A stretch of DNA of 64,000 nt from Oscillospiraceae bacterium (GTDB taxonomy: Bacteria; Bacillota; Clostridia; Oscillospirales; Acutalibacteraceae). Position 1 is the first letter of the stretch; each line of letters starts with the position of its first letter. Shown piece after piece: positions 9,629-19,782 of this stretch. A program made the position numbers and the translations under genes. The notes under the pieces are model-generated. The model did no database searches, had not been told where the DNA came from, and was given only the letters and a program-made list of their open reading frames with translations. The stretch spans positions 28,188-92,187 of the forward strand of contig SVPZ01000003.1 of the NCBI GenBank assembly GCA_015065605.1, given 5' to 3'.

Positions 9629-10432
9629 TCATTTGTTTTTTGCCTTGTTCCAATATTCATCAAGTTTATCTGCAGACAATTCCTTGATATCATATCCGTC
9701 GGCAATTATATAATTTTCAGCCTTTTCAAATCTATCGGTAAATTTTACTGTAGAACGACTAAGTGCTTCTTCGCAGTCAATTCCTAAAATTCTGCCGACG
9801 TTAACAACAGAAAACAATAAATCTCCTATTTCATCTATAAGGGCTGTTTTATCACCTTTCGAAAGTTCATTTTCGAGTTCACACGTTTCCTCACCTATTT
9901 TAGAAAAAGCTTCGAAAACGTCAGTAAAGTCGTAACCTGCTTTTGAAGCGCGCTTTTGCACTTTTTGTGCTCTGAGCAACGCGGGAAAAGCCGCAGGAAC
10001 ACTTTTTAAGGTATCGGTATAAGTTTCTTGCGATTTTTCAACGCGCTTTAGCTTGTCCCAATTATCAAGAACCTTTTCAGATGTTTCAGCAACCACGTCG
10101 CCAAATACGTGAGGATGACGATATACCAGTTTTTTGCACACACCATCAACAACGTCGGAAAAATCAAATTTTTCCTCTTCTTCGGCCATAACTGCGTGAA
10201 AGACAACCTGCATAAGCACGTCGCCGAGTTCCTCACACATATCCACCGAGTCATTGCGATCAATCGCATCAACGACTTCATAAGTTTCCTCAAGAAAATT
10301 ATTTCTAATGGATGCATGAGTTTGTTCTTTATCCCAAGGGCAACCGTCAGGCGCTCTTAGTTTTTTCATAATATCTATAAAATCATCCATTGTATATTTT
10401 CTTTTAGTTGCTCCTGTATATAAATTTACCAT
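9629..10432 (-). CDS. mazG: Nucleoside triphosphate pyrophosphohydrolase MazG
   Basis: 267 residues with two MazG repeats. The first contains LRAPDGCPWDKEQTH (about 26), FLEETYEVVDAID (about 45) and CEELGDVLMQVVFHA, the four-helix metal-binding site with its EEXXE and EXXD pattern. The second repeat carries FSKIGEETCELENEL and DEIGDLLFSVVNVG. MazG hydrolyses NTPs to NMP and PPi, cleaning aberrant nucleotides and possibly influencing ppGpp. It corresponds to the C-terminal part of B. subtilis YabN; the tetrapyrrole-methylase half of YabN is absent. AGGTG precedes the ATG at 10432. Confidence 0.95.
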   Translation of the reverse strand: MVNLYTGATKRKYTMDDFIDIMKKLRAPDGCPWDKEQTHASIRNNFLEETYEVVDAIDRNDSVDMCEELGDVLMQVVFHAVMAEEEEKFDFSDVVDGVCKKLVYRHPHVFGDVVAETSEKVLDNWDKLKRVEKSQETYTDTLKSVPAAFPALLRAQKVQKRASKAGYDFTDVFEAFSKIGEETCELENELSKGDKTALIDEIGDLLFSVVNVGRILGIDCEEALSRSTVKFTDRFEKAENYIIADGYDIKELSADKLDEYWNKAKNK

Positions 10433-10508
10433 AATTTCACCTAAAAATCAATAGTTGTTTAAAAATTTTTGTTAAAAAAACACCAAAAACACGTAATTTT
10501 TACACATT

Positions 10509-12233
10509 TTACTTTATAATATGCAATTTTTCGAGAATTCTTGCTATGGTTTTGCCTTTTGGGAATCCCTCTATATCCTCTTTGTTCAAAGTCTTAATGG
10601 CAAAAAGTACCGTTAAATAGACAATTACAGCCGCAATTACACTGCAAATAGTAGCAATAAAATCACCGTAACCCATCTTATTCATAAGCAAAGAAACGAA
10701 GAAAGCGGCAACGCCACAGCAGAGTGAAGAAATAAAAGGTTTGATAATAACCGCAAAGAAATTAAACTTTATTCCCGTATGCTTAATAAGACAATAGGTA
10801 TTAGAAACAAAAATGAAAACGTAACAAAGTGTCGTACCTATCGGAGCGCCCATAATATTTATTTCGGGACGGCCAACCAAAATAGCATTAACTATAATTT
10901 TCAGAACAGCGCCTATCGCTATATTTCTTACAGGAAGCATAGGCTTGCCTATTGCCTGAAGCATATTAGTCATAGGAACGCTAAGACCCGAAAATACTGC
11001 AGCTACACCCAACACACGAAGTATAGGCGCGCCTATCTCTACAGGGGCAACACCTTTATAAAGCAGTCCCATAACGTTTGGAGCAATCGCACAAAGACCA
11101 ATTCCAGCCGGAATAGCAATAACGGCAGTGGTACGCAAGATAGTTTCTATAGTCTTTTTTACGGCAGGCATATCCTTTTCCACCCACACGGTAGTAAGAA
11201 AAGGCACGGAACCAATACCGAGAGTAGCCGTAATAGTAGGAATCAAGTTATAGAAAACGTAGGCTTCCCCTCTTATACCATATAAGAAGGTAGGCATATT
11301 TGAAGCAGAAAGAATTTCTCTTCCCAAGGCTGACGCATTGGCATTATAATCAGCAACAGATTCAGCATACAAATTTGCAACGTAATCAAAGGAATTTTCC
11401 ATTACGTTTTTAAGTTGCCATTTAACCATAAACGTATCTATAAACAAAGTGATGTTATTAGCAAGAGAACTTAATGCGACGGGAATAGCAATAACAAGCA
11501 ATGCTTTTAAAATCACCTTTCCCGTACTACATTCGGGAGAATTTTCATAATTGTTTTTATCGATAGAATCACCAATAAATTTATGACGCAAGATAAGGAA
11601 AGCAGCGGCGGCTATAGTACCAACAGTAATTCCTCCAAGCGCACCTGCTGCAGCATATGCAACGTTAGAAGTTATTTTAAGAACAACGTATGCAAACGAA
11701 AAACCTAAAATCAGTTTACCAAGTGCCTCTATTACATCCGAGATAGCGGTAGGATACATATTGTGAAGACCCTCGTAATATCCTCTGTAAGCGGACATAT
11801 AACTGCAAAAAAGTATGGTGGGCGCTATCATAATTACGCATACAGCAACGTTTTTTGCATCATTTACGTTATCGGTAGTTGAAACCGCATAAAAATAGGT
11901 TGCTCCAAGCATAATCAAGAAACCGGCCACTCCGGTTACCAAAAAGGCTTTCTTTGCCATACTCAATGTTTTACGGGCATCTTTTAGTTTTCCTTGAGCA
12001 ACCGAAGCAGCCGTAAGACGCGAAACAGCAATTGGAAGTCCCGCCATTGAGAGAGCATATATCGGCAAAAACAAATCGTATGCAGATGAAAAATATCCAA
12101 AACCTAAATCACCTATAAGACTTTGTAGCGGAATCTTAAAAATCGCGCCTATTATTTTAACGATAACGGTTGAAACAAGCAAAATTATGGCGCTTCGTTC
12201 AAAGTTTTGTTCTTTAACTTTCTTCTCGTTCAT
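10509..12233 (-). CDS. MOP-superfamily oligosaccharide flippase, SpoVB/YabM type
   Basis: 574 residues with about 14 predicted membrane segments, as in the MurJ/SpoVB/Wzx exporters. The opening SAIILLVSTVIVKIIGAIFKIPL and the segment YALSMAGLPIAVSRLTAA are typical of the polysaccharide biosynthesis SpoVB family. Such proteins flip lipid-linked cell-wall or spore-cortex precursors across the membrane. Position directly upstream of mazG matches yabM in Bacillus. It could be the lipid II flippase for vegetative growth or a sporulation flippase; sequence alone does not decide. AGGTGA precedes the ATG at 12233. Confidence 0.9.
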   Translation of the reverse strand: MNEKKVKEQNFERSAIILLVSTVIVKIIGAIFKIPLQSLIGDLGFGYFSSAYDLFLPIYALSMAGLPIAVSRLTAASVAQGKLKDARKTLSMAKKAFLVTGVAGFLIMLGATYFYAVSTTDNVNDAKNVAVCVIMIAPTILFCSYMSAYRGYYEGLHNMYPTAISDVIEALGKLILGFSFAYVVLKITSNVAYAAAGALGGITVGTIAAAAFLILRHKFIGDSIDKNNYENSPECSTGKVILKALLVIAIPVALSSLANNITLFIDTFMVKWQLKNVMENSFDYVANLYAESVADYNANASALGREILSASNMPTFLYGIRGEAYVFYNLIPTITATLGIGSVPFLTTVWVEKDMPAVKKTIETILRTTAVIAIPAGIGLCAIAPNVMGLLYKGVAPVEIGAPILRVLGVAAVFSGLSVPMTNMLQAIGKPMLPVRNIAIGAVLKIIVNAILVGRPEINIMGAPIGTTLCYVFIFVSNTYCLIKHTGIKFNFFAVIIKPFISSLCCGVAAFFVSLLMNKMGYGDFIATICSVIAAVIVYLTVLFAIKTLNKEDIEGFPKGKTIARILEKLHIIK

Positions 12234-12243
12234 TTCACTTCAC

Positions 12244-12921
12244 CTACGCCAGTTTATCGATTAGTTCCAAAATAATATCAGCAGGAGCAATATCGCCGCT
12301 ATAAGCAACTTCACTATATGAACTGTCCGCATCATTTCCTGCATCATCGGATATTTGCCTGATTGCAACAAAAGACATACCCGTCTGATGACAAACAGAT
12401 GCAATAGCCGCTGTTTCCATATCACAGGAAATCGCATTAAAATTAGTTTTAAGAGAATCTCTTAATTCATCATTACTAACAAAACAATCTCCCGAAACGG
12501 CAAGACCGATTTTTGCTTCAGGACATATTGATGATACCAACTCAACCAACTTCGTATCGGCGTTATATATATAAGTTTGGCCGGGTTTCTCGCATAATTT
12601 ATATCCAAGACAGGTTAAATCAAAATCATGTTCAATAAAGCTATCATTAATTACTACTTCGCCTTTTTTAACACGTGAAATACCACCCGAATAACCAAAA
12701 CTAAAAATAGTATCGCAGCCAAGCGAATACATATACATAGCAGCAGCGGCAGAATTCACTTTACCAATACCGCAATGCACTGCGTAAACAACAACGTCGT
12801 TAACCGCAAATTTATAACAGTCTCTGCCAAAAAAGCCAACGTTATCAGCATTTTCGAGTTTTTCTATAAAAGGATTAAATTCGCCGTCATCAGCAACAAC
12901 AACACCTATTTTCTTATACAT
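12244..12921 (-). CDS. mtnN: 5'-methylthioadenosine/S-adenosylhomocysteine nucleosidase-like protein
   Basis: 225 residues of the PNP/UDP phosphorylase superfamily, Pfs branch. Key regions are HCGIGKVNSAAA (about 50), SFGYSGGISRVKKGEVVI (about 75), SCDMETAAIASVC (about 168, the MExxA substrate motif) and RQISDDAG (about 190, with the catalytic aspartate). The enzyme would split adenine from methylthioadenosine and S-adenosylhomocysteine in methionine salvage. The ATG at 12921 is chosen over the GTG at 12933 because AGGTGA lies 9 bases upstream. It overlaps the hemZ stop by 8 bases. Divergence from E. coli MTAN is noticeable, so another nucleoside substrate is possible. Confidence 0.8.
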   Translation of the reverse strand: MYKKIGVVVADDGEFNPFIEKLENADNVGFFGRDCYKFAVNDVVVYAVHCGIGKVNSAAAAMYMYSLGCDTIFSFGYSGGISRVKKGEVVINDSFIEHDFDLTCLGYKLCEKPGQTYIYNADTKLVELVSSICPEAKIGLAVSGDCFVSNDELRDSLKTNFNAISCDMETAAIASVCHQTGMSFVAIRQISDDAGNDADSSYSEVAYSGDIAPADIILELIDKLA

Positions 12922-14392
12922 TTGGAACTTCACCTATCTTTCCGTATTTTTTATAAAATTCATTAATGCCGTTCTTTCTGAGCATCATTTCATCAAATCT
13001 GTTTATGTATTCATAAGGATATTTAAAATTAAAAATTCTTTCAATATAATTCCCATCAGGTTCTCTTAGCTTAGTCACCGCAGAAGCGCCGCAAGCGAGA
13101 ATAGTATGGGTTTCATCCATAATAAATACGTTATATAAACACTCTTTACCTTCTTTAGCATAACCAACGTTTTCGAGATTACCTACCGTTTTGCTCTGAC
13201 GGTACATATAATACGGTAAAACACCTTTTTCACTGAGCGTTTTGCGAGCATACGATACCATTTCGTCCGCTATTTTTCCTGCCTCAATTTCAGGGAAATC
13301 ACCACTTATATTCATTCTTGAAGATCGTTTCATCGAAAGAGAATGTACTGTAATACTTTCGGGATCAAGAGAAAGCAACTGTTCAACGGTATATTTGAAG
13401 CTTTCGACGGTATCACCCGGAAGCCCCGCTATTAAATCCATATTAATATTATCAAAACCAACTTTTCTTGCAAGTTGAAAAGCATCAATAGTTTGCTGCG
13501 CTGTATGCGCTCTGCCGATAATACCTAAAACGGTATCATTCATTGTTTGAGGATTAATACTGATTCGGGTTGCGCCGCATTCTTTAATTGCAATAAGTTT
13601 TTCTTCCGTAATAGTATCGGGACGTCCCGCTTCGACAGTAAACTCTAACAAGTCTGATAAATCGAAGCACTCCTTAACTTTACCTAAAACTACCCTTAAC
13701 TGTTCAGCATCCAAAGTAGTCGGAGTTCCGCCACCCATATAAACAGTTTTTAATTTTAAATTATTAGTTTTTGCGATTAAAGCGGTTTGTTCGATTTCTT
13801 TGCATAGATAATCAACGTAAACGGGTATTAAATGGTCAGCCTTTTCAACTGCGTGTGAAACAAAAGAACAGTAAGAGCATCTGGTAGGACAAAAAGGAAT
13901 AGAAATATATAAACTAAAAGAATCACTTTCAGAAAGTTTTATAATTTTAGATTCACCCAAATGTGTTTCTTCACAGAGTGAAATCTTTTCATCACTAACG
14001 AAAAACTTTTCTTTAAAGAATTCCTTCGCAAGTTTTTCATTGCCTAATTCTTTAACTACAGCCGAATATAATCGAGCCGGTCTTATGCCCGTAACAATTC
14101 CCCACTTCGGCGAATATGAAGTTAACTTAACAAAACATTCAAAAAGCAAAGCGGCTATTTCTCTTTCAGCATCTCTTTCACTAAAACCGTCATTCAAATC
14201 CGAACTGCTTTCGATCAAGCAATTATTTATTGAAACCGAGGCATATATATGATTTTCGCAAATTTTCGTAACAGCAAAATCACCGCTATCGACCATTTCG
14301 TAACTGACTATAATTTTTTCAAAGGGAATAAAAAGTCTGCAAACTTTTTCCATTTCATACTGAAAATTATGACCTATACAGCACAAATTCAT
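12914..14392 (-). CDS. hemZ: Coproporphyrinogen dehydrogenase HemZ (radical SAM)
   Basis: 492 residues. After an N-terminal region of about 160 residues comes the radical SAM core with FCPTRCSYCSF (Cx3CxxC cluster motif, about 172), YMGGGTPTTL, EAGRPDTI and INMDLIAGLPGDT. HemZ/HemN-like proteins oxidatively decarboxylate coproporphyrinogen III without oxygen. No other haem gene is in the window, and relatives in clostridia lacking haem synthesis may act as haem chaperones or on other substrates. The ATG at 14392 follows GAGAGAA. Two bases separate it from the preceding hydrolase gene. Confidence 0.88.
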   Translation of the reverse strand: MNLCCIGHNFQYEMEKVCRLFIPFEKIIVSYEMVDSGDFAVTKICENHIYASVSINNCLIESSSDLNDGFSERDAEREIAALLFECFVKLTSYSPKWGIVTGIRPARLYSAVVKELGNEKLAKEFFKEKFFVSDEKISLCEETHLGESKIIKLSESDSFSLYISIPFCPTRCSYCSFVSHAVEKADHLIPVYVDYLCKEIEQTALIAKTNNLKLKTVYMGGGTPTTLDAEQLRVVLGKVKECFDLSDLLEFTVEAGRPDTITEEKLIAIKECGATRISINPQTMNDTVLGIIGRAHTAQQTIDAFQLARKVGFDNINMDLIAGLPGDTVESFKYTVEQLLSLDPESITVHSLSMKRSSRMNISGDFPEIEAGKIADEMVSYARKTLSEKGVLPYYMYRQSKTVGNLENVGYAKEGKECLYNVFIMDETHTILACGASAVTKLREPDGNYIERIFNFKYPYEYINRFDEMMLRKNGINEFYKKYGKIGEVPNV

Positions 14393-14393
14393 A

Positions 14394-15011
14394 TTAAGAT
14401 TCTCTCACAAACGGGTTGTTCTTTTTTTCATAGGATAAACGCGTAGCGGGTCCGTGACCTGAATAAACGTCAAAATCCCCTTTAATTTCGTAAAGACGCT
14501 TTAAAGACTTATACAATTCTTCACTATTTCCGCCAATAAAATCAGTTCTGCCAACGCTTAAACGGAATAAAGTGTCACCACTGAATAACCAATCGCCTAT
14601 TATAAAACAGGCGCTACCCTTCGAGTGCCCCGGTGTAACCAGAACTTTAATATTTATATCACCAATACTGAGCGTATCATTATCGCTAAACGTTTTATCG
14701 GCTTCAAAGGGTGAAAAATCAATACAAAACCGTTCACACAAATTCACAGAACCGTCAGAAAGACCCATAGAATCGGCTTCGGAAACGTAAATTTTACCGC
14801 CGCTCAAGGTTCTGGCTTCTTGTGCACCTAAAATATGGTCAAAGTGATTGTGAGTAAGTAAAACAGCAAATTCTTTAGTTTTGTTCTCAACTATAAATGC
14901 CTTGATTTCTTCGGTCATTTGACCCGGATCTATAATAACTGCTCCGCTATCACCCGAAATCAGATAAACGTTTTGATCCATATATGGTATTGTTACTGTT
15001 TTAAGTTTCAT
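14394..15011 (-). CDS. Metallo-beta-lactamase-fold hydrolase, glyoxalase II-like
   Basis: 205 residues with the complete metal-binding set: THNHFDHILGA (HxHxDH, about 54), VTPGHSKGSACF (about 130), SGDTLF (about 150) and a C-terminal SGHGPATR. It resembles YqgX-type hydroxyacylglutathione hydrolases, which hydrolyse thioesters formed in methylglyoxal detoxification; the true thiol in such anaerobes is unknown. The start overlaps the dtd stop by four bases (ATGA), so translation is coupled. It forms a run with rel and dtd that recurs in clostridia. Confidence 0.87.
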   Translation of the reverse strand: MKLKTVTIPYMDQNVYLISGDSGAVIIDPGQMTEEIKAFIVENKTKEFAVLLTHNHFDHILGAQEARTLSGGKIYVSEADSMGLSDGSVNLCERFCIDFSPFEADKTFSDNDTLSIGDINIKVLVTPGHSKGSACFIIGDWLFSGDTLFRLSVGRTDFIGGNSEELYKSLKRLYEIKGDFDVYSGHGPATRLSYEKKNNPFVRES

Positions 15012-15469
15012 TTATCTTTTCTCCAAATTTCTGTATCAAGAATTATCGTAACAGGACCGTCATTAAGAAGTTCAACCTTCATATCAGCGCCAAATTCACC
15101 TTTTTGAACGTTTTTAATGCCATTTACTTTTAGAAACTCGCAAAATCTTTCGTATTCTAGGTTGGCGGCAACAGGTTCTTTTGCAAGAGTGAAAGAAGGT
15201 CTGTTTCCCTTTTTGGTGTCAGCGCAAAGAGTAAAGTTCGAAATAACCAACACGCTTCCGTCCACGTCTATAACCGATAAATTCATTTTATCGTACATAT
15301 CGCAGAAAATTCTTAATGAACTCACTTTTTTGGCAAGAATTTCGGTGTCTGCTTCGGTATCGTTTTCATATACTCCCAAAAGTACAAGAAGACCTTTGTC
15401 TATTGACCCGATAACCTTGCCGTCAACCGATACACTTGCATTTTTAACTCTTTGTATAACTGCTTTCAT
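15008..15469 (-). CDS. dtd: D-aminoacyl-tRNA deacylase
   Basis: 153 residues, the full length for DTD. The start MKAVIQRVKNASVSVDG and the block LRIFCDMYDKMNLSV are diagnostic. VLVISNFTLCADTKKGNRP contains the SQ-like substrate-site region (here ISNFTL), and DGPVTIILDTE carries the Gly-cis-Pro-type loop in which GP-V-T is conserved. The enzyme removes D-amino acids and glycine mischarged onto tRNA. It lies directly after rel, the usual firmicute arrangement. Confidence 0.95.
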   Translation of the reverse strand: MKAVIQRVKNASVSVDGKVIGSIDKGLLVLLGVYENDTEADTEILAKKVSSLRIFCDMYDKMNLSVIDVDGSVLVISNFTLCADTKKGNRPSFTLAKEPVAANLEYERFCEFLKVNGIKNVQKGEFGADMKVELLNDGPVTIILDTEIWRKDK

Positions 15470-15480
15470 AAAAACACCTG

Positions 15481-17679
15481 TTATTTATTTAATCTTTCTA
15501 CACTATATACTCCGTGTATTTTTTCAAGTCGAGTAATTATATTCTTTAAATGCTCTACGCCCTCGGTACTAACCGTTATAACCGTTAAACTATTGCCTTT
15601 TTTGGTTGGATGAGCATTAATGCTGTGAAGCGCTACTCGCATATTAATAAGGGTCTGTGAAATATCGAGAATAAGACCCTGTCTGTCTATTGCAGTTATC
15701 TGCAAGGATGCCATAAAGGTAGAAGGTAAATTATCTGCCCAATAGGCATTAATCCAACGTGCAGGTTCCGGACTGTCGTCAATATTTTTAGGAACGTTAA
15801 TGCAGTCGCATTTGTGGATTGATACACCGTGTCCACGTGTTATAAATCCGATAATATCATCACCGGGAAGAGGCGCACAGCATTTTGAAAATTTAATAAG
15901 ACAGTTATCTATACCTTCAACAATTACACCGTCATTAGCTTTAGTTCTTCTGTGGGGTGTAATTTCAGGAGTAGTAACTATAACCTTATTTTGCTTTGAT
16001 ATCCTGTTGTAATTATCTTTAATGCTGGGAAGAATTCTTGCCAAAACAACACCGCCGTAACCAATAGCGGCATACAGTTCGTCAATGTTTTCAAGATGTT
16101 GACGCTTGGCAATATCTGTAAGAAATTCTTTAAGTGACGCTTCGTTTTCAAATACAATACCGTTTCGCTTAAATTCTCTTTCTATTTCAATTTTACCGTT
16201 TTCGATATTTTCAGAGCGTTTTTCTTTCTTAAACCAGCTTCTGATTTTTGATTTAGCCTGATTGGTTACCGCAATATTGATCCAATCTCTGCTAGGGCCA
16301 TGTCCCGCCTGATTCGTAGTTAAAATCTCAATAATTTCACCCGTTTTGATGACATGGTTAATAGGAACGATTCTGCCATCAACCTTTGCCCCAACCATTT
16401 TTATACCGACGGCGGAGTGTATCGCAAAAGCAAAGTCAACAACAGTTGCTCCTACGGGAAGATTAATAACGTCACCTCTGGGAGTAACGGCAAAAACATC
16501 ATCCTGTGCCAAATCAACCTTTATACTTCTTATAATTTCAGAAGCATCACCCGTATCATTCTGCGTATCGAGTATCTGACGTATCCAAGCAAGTTGTTGC
16601 TCCATACCTTTATCGCTGCCACTGACACCTACTTTATACTTCCAATGTGCAGCAATTCCGTACTCAGCTGTTTCGTGCATTTCAAAGGTACGTATTTGTA
16701 TTTCAAAAGGAACGCCTTCTCTGCCGATAACCGTAGTATGAAGTGACTGATAAAGATTCGGTTTAGGCGTTGAAATATAGTCCTTGAAACGATTGGGAAT
16801 AGGACGGAAAAGATCATGCATAATTCCGAGAATATTATAGCAGTTGGCAACGGTATCCGTAATAATTCTTACCGCATAAATATCATAAATTTCTTCAAAT
16901 GCTCTACCTTGAATGAACATCTTGCGATAGATACCGTTTATCGACTTAACTCTGCTTTGAAATTCAGTTTTTACATCAGGCATTTCTTCTTTAAGACGCT
17001 CGGTTATCCTATCTTTAACAGTGTCAAGCATTCGTGAACTATCTTTAAAATTTTCATTCAAAAGGCCTTCTATTTCTTCATAAGCAATAGGGTCAAGACA
17101 CGCGATAGAAATATCTTCAAGTTCCTCTTTTATAGGACGAATACCAAGTCTATGAGCAATAGGAGCATAAACCTCAAGTGTTTCAAGAGCTTTATCCCTG
17201 CGTTTTTGCTGAGGCATAAAGTCTATCGTTCGCATATTATGAAGTCTATCGGCAAGTTTTATAATAATAACCCTTATATCCTTACCCATAGCAATAAGCA
17301 TTTTTCTGATACTTTCTGCCTGTTGTTCTTCTTTCGAAACAAATGAAAGTCTGCCGATTTTTGTAACACCGTCAACAATCAAGGCAACCTCGTCACCAAA
17401 CAATTTTTCGATATCTTCCAGTGTGGTGTCTGTATCCTCTACAGTATCATGAAGTAACGCAGCGCACACTGATTCGCTGTCAAGTCCAAGTTGCGCAACT
17501 ATTTTAGCAACACAAACAGGATGAATATAGTATTCTTCGTTGGAACGTCTGAGTTGACCTTTATGCATAGTAACGCAAAACTCATATGCTTTTCTTATGA
17601 GTTCATAATTAAATTCAGCATTTTGACTTTCCAAAAAATCTTTAAATGCACCGTAATCTTTTTCATAAACACTATCCAT
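15481..17679 (-). CDS. rel: Bifunctional (p)ppGpp synthetase/hydrolase Rel
   Basis: 732 residues with the complete long-RSH layout. The HD hydrolase domain has RRSNEEYYIHPV and LLHDTVEDT (about 75). DRLHNMRT lies about 143. The synthetase domain spans about 240-345 (YDIYAVRIITD, DYISTPKPNLYQSLHTTV, EIQIRT). TGS is at about 390-450 (VFAVTPRGDVINLPVGAT). A zinc-finger/helical region (KFSKCCAPLPGDDI) and a C-terminal ACT domain follow. It makes and degrades the alarmone in the stringent response. GGGGGTGA precedes the ATG at 17679. It starts four bases after recJ. Confidence 0.97.
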   Translation of the reverse strand: MDSVYEKDYGAFKDFLESQNAEFNYELIRKAYEFCVTMHKGQLRRSNEEYYIHPVCVAKIVAQLGLDSESVCAALLHDTVEDTDTTLEDIEKLFGDEVALIVDGVTKIGRLSFVSKEEQQAESIRKMLIAMGKDIRVIIIKLADRLHNMRTIDFMPQQKRRDKALETLEVYAPIAHRLGIRPIKEELEDISIACLDPIAYEEIEGLLNENFKDSSRMLDTVKDRITERLKEEMPDVKTEFQSRVKSINGIYRKMFIQGRAFEEIYDIYAVRIITDTVANCYNILGIMHDLFRPIPNRFKDYISTPKPNLYQSLHTTVIGREGVPFEIQIRTFEMHETAEYGIAAHWKYKVGVSGSDKGMEQQLAWIRQILDTQNDTGDASEIIRSIKVDLAQDDVFAVTPRGDVINLPVGATVVDFAFAIHSAVGIKMVGAKVDGRIVPINHVIKTGEIIEILTTNQAGHGPSRDWINIAVTNQAKSKIRSWFKKEKRSENIENGKIEIEREFKRNGIVFENEASLKEFLTDIAKRQHLENIDELYAAIGYGGVVLARILPSIKDNYNRISKQNKVIVTTPEITPHRRTKANDGVIVEGIDNCLIKFSKCCAPLPGDDIIGFITRGHGVSIHKCDCINVPKNIDDSPEPARWINAYWADNLPSTFMASLQITAIDRQGLILDISQTLINMRVALHSINAHPTKKGNSLTVITVSTEGVEHLKNIITRLEKIHGVYSVERLNK

Positions 17680-17683
17680 AAGG

Positions 17684-19687
17684 TCACCCCCTTGCCCTTT
17701 TTAGAATTGATGAATTTTCCAAATCAACCTTGCCGCCGCCGGAATTAACACGCAAGGTTTCTACTTCATTGTTATCTCTGCAAAGAAGTCCAAGCTCAAC
17801 AAAGATATCAATAATAATTTTAACTTTAGCAAGTCCTAATTCGTTCATAAAGAATTGTTCAACAGCACGCGCTGAAACAGTACCGCGACTGATATGTTTA
17901 TAAACAACTGCACACTCTTCACGAGAAGGAGCTATATTATCATAGTTTCTTGGAACAAGAGCGTAAAAGTCATCATAATCTGCAATCTGTTGAGCTAAGT
18001 CATCGTCATTGATTCCGGAAATTCGATAATCCTTAATTATTATTGACAAATATCTTTTTCCGTTAAAAGTGCCCGCATCAAGTATAACGGCTATATCAAG
18101 AACGTCATCCAACTTAAACGCAAATGCCTCTTCACTACAAGAAAATAGCATCGCCTGAAATGAAACGTTATTTTTACTAAAACTTAATTTTAAATGCTTT
18201 CCTCCTGCTACAGAAGAAATTTTATCGATTTTCACACCGCAAAGTCCAAAAATCGGAACATTATTACCTGTTCCAAAAGGCTGAAGGACATTAAGTTCAT
18301 CGAATAAATCTAATGAAAGCGCAACGGGATTAAGTTTGCAGTCAAGTTTCAAAACGGGCACGATAGGTTTTATAGTACGTGCATAATTATTAACTGAACA
18401 CGCAAAAACATCAATATTCTCTTTTTTGACCGTTACGCCCGCCGCTAATTCGTGTCCACCAAACTTTTCGGTATAATCAGCCGCACTGTTAATACATTCG
18501 TAAAGCGAAAATCCCTCAATGCTTCTACCCGAACCGTGAGCCAAATCACCGTCTATGCTTAAAACAATAGTTGGCTTTCCATAGGTTTCACAAATACGAG
18601 ATGCAACGATACCAACGATACCGTGATGCCAATTTTCACCCGATACCACGATTACGCGTTGGAGATAAAGTTTTTCGTTTTCGATTATGGCAATTGCTTC
18701 ATCCAAAATATTTTTTTCGATTTGTTGTCGCAAAGAATTTTCTTCGCCAATTTCTTTTGCCAAATCGTATGCTTCTTGTTCGTCTTCAGTAACAAGAAGT
18801 TTAAAAGCACGCAGAGCGCTACCCATTCTGCCTGCCGCATTAATTCTTGGAACAAGACCAAAAGCTACTCTGGAAGAAGAAAATGCAGCGCTATCTATAC
18901 CCGCTATTTTCATTAAAGCTGATATACCCATTCTTTCGCCGCTTAATATTCGCTTAATACCAAGTCTGACAAAAGAACGGTTTACAGATATAAGCGGCAT
19001 CACGTCACCTATAGTTCCAAGAGCCACAAGATCTCCATATTCTTCTATCATTTCTTCGGGTTCGGCGCCCTCTAAAGCACAAACAAGATTAAAGGCAACT
19101 CCAACACCGCAAATATCCTTAAATTCGCTATAGTCATCAGCACGGTGAGGATCTACAACAGCAACTGCATCGGGAAGGCTTTCGGGCGGCAAATGATGAT
19201 CGGTAACAACAACTTTAATACCAAGACTATTAGCAAAAGCAACCTCATCAAAACAGGAAATACCGTTATCAACCGTTACTATAAGGTTGACACCCTTTGA
19301 ATGCAATTCTTCTACTGCAGTTTTATTCATTCCGTATCCTTCGGAAAATCTATCGGGAATACGGCAAACAACTCTGGCTCCTCTTTTAATAAGATACGAA
19401 TAAAGCAAAGCGGTAGCGGTAACACCATCGCAGTCGTAATCACCATAAACTGAAATAAGTTCATCATTTTCAATTGCTTCGTTAATACACGCAACTGCAT
19501 TTTCAATATCAGTCAAAGAAAAAGGATCCGAAAACATCGGTTCATCCGATAGAAATTCTTCAAGCAAAGCGGGGTCATCATATCCTCGAGAGGCGGCTAT
19601 CATAGCAACAAACGGGTCAACGTCACATTCAAAAGCCAGTTCTTTTGCAAGTTCTTTATTAATTTTAGAAACTTCCCATTTTTTCAT
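17684..19687 (-). CDS. recJ: Single-stranded-DNA-specific exonuclease RecJ
   Basis: 667 residues. The DHH/DHHA1 core shows SVYGDYDCDGVTATALLYSY (about 75), VTDHHLPPE (about 153), VVDPHRADD, and GSGRSIEGFSLYECI in DHHA1 (about 390). An OB domain and a C-terminal winged-helix-like extension of about 130 residues follow. RecJ degrades single strands 5' to 3' in recombinational and mismatch repair. The frame is open to 19816, but the ATG at 19687 is chosen because GGAAGGTGG precedes it; the extra 43 residues overlap a promoter and a repeat element. It heads the recJ-rel-dtd run. Confidence 0.96.
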   Translation of the reverse strand: MKKWEVSKINKELAKELAFECDVDPFVAMIAASRGYDDPALLEEFLSDEPMFSDPFSLTDIENAVACINEAIENDELISVYGDYDCDGVTATALLYSYLIKRGARVVCRIPDRFSEGYGMNKTAVEELHSKGVNLIVTVDNGISCFDEVAFANSLGIKVVVTDHHLPPESLPDAVAVVDPHRADDYSEFKDICGVGVAFNLVCALEGAEPEEMIEEYGDLVALGTIGDVMPLISVNRSFVRLGIKRILSGERMGISALMKIAGIDSAAFSSSRVAFGLVPRINAAGRMGSALRAFKLLVTEDEQEAYDLAKEIGEENSLRQQIEKNILDEAIAIIENEKLYLQRVIVVSGENWHHGIVGIVASRICETYGKPTIVLSIDGDLAHGSGRSIEGFSLYECINSAADYTEKFGGHELAAGVTVKKENIDVFACSVNNYARTIKPIVPVLKLDCKLNPVALSLDLFDELNVLQPFGTGNNVPIFGLCGVKIDKISSVAGGKHLKLSFSKNNVSFQAMLFSCSEEAFAFKLDDVLDIAVILDAGTFNGKRYLSIIIKDYRISGINDDDLAQQIADYDDFYALVPRNYDNIAPSREECAVVYKHISRGTVSARAVEQFFMNELGLAKVKIIIDIFVELGLLCRDNNEVETLRVNSGGGKVDLENSSILKRARG

Positions 19688-19736
19688 ATAAAGCCACCTT
19701 CCTTTCGCATAAATAAATTTACCCAATATATAATAT

Positions 19737-19765
19737 ATACTATCATAAAACATATATTTTTGCAA
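19737..19765 (-). promoter_or_regulatory. Predicted recJ promoter
   Basis: On the minus strand TTGCAA (19760-19765), a 17-base spacer and TAGTAT (19737-19742) lie about 50 bases upstream of the recJ ATG, between the gene and the 301-bp inverted-repeat element. Confidence 0.65.
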
Positions 19766-19782
19766 GAAAAAGTGCAATAAAA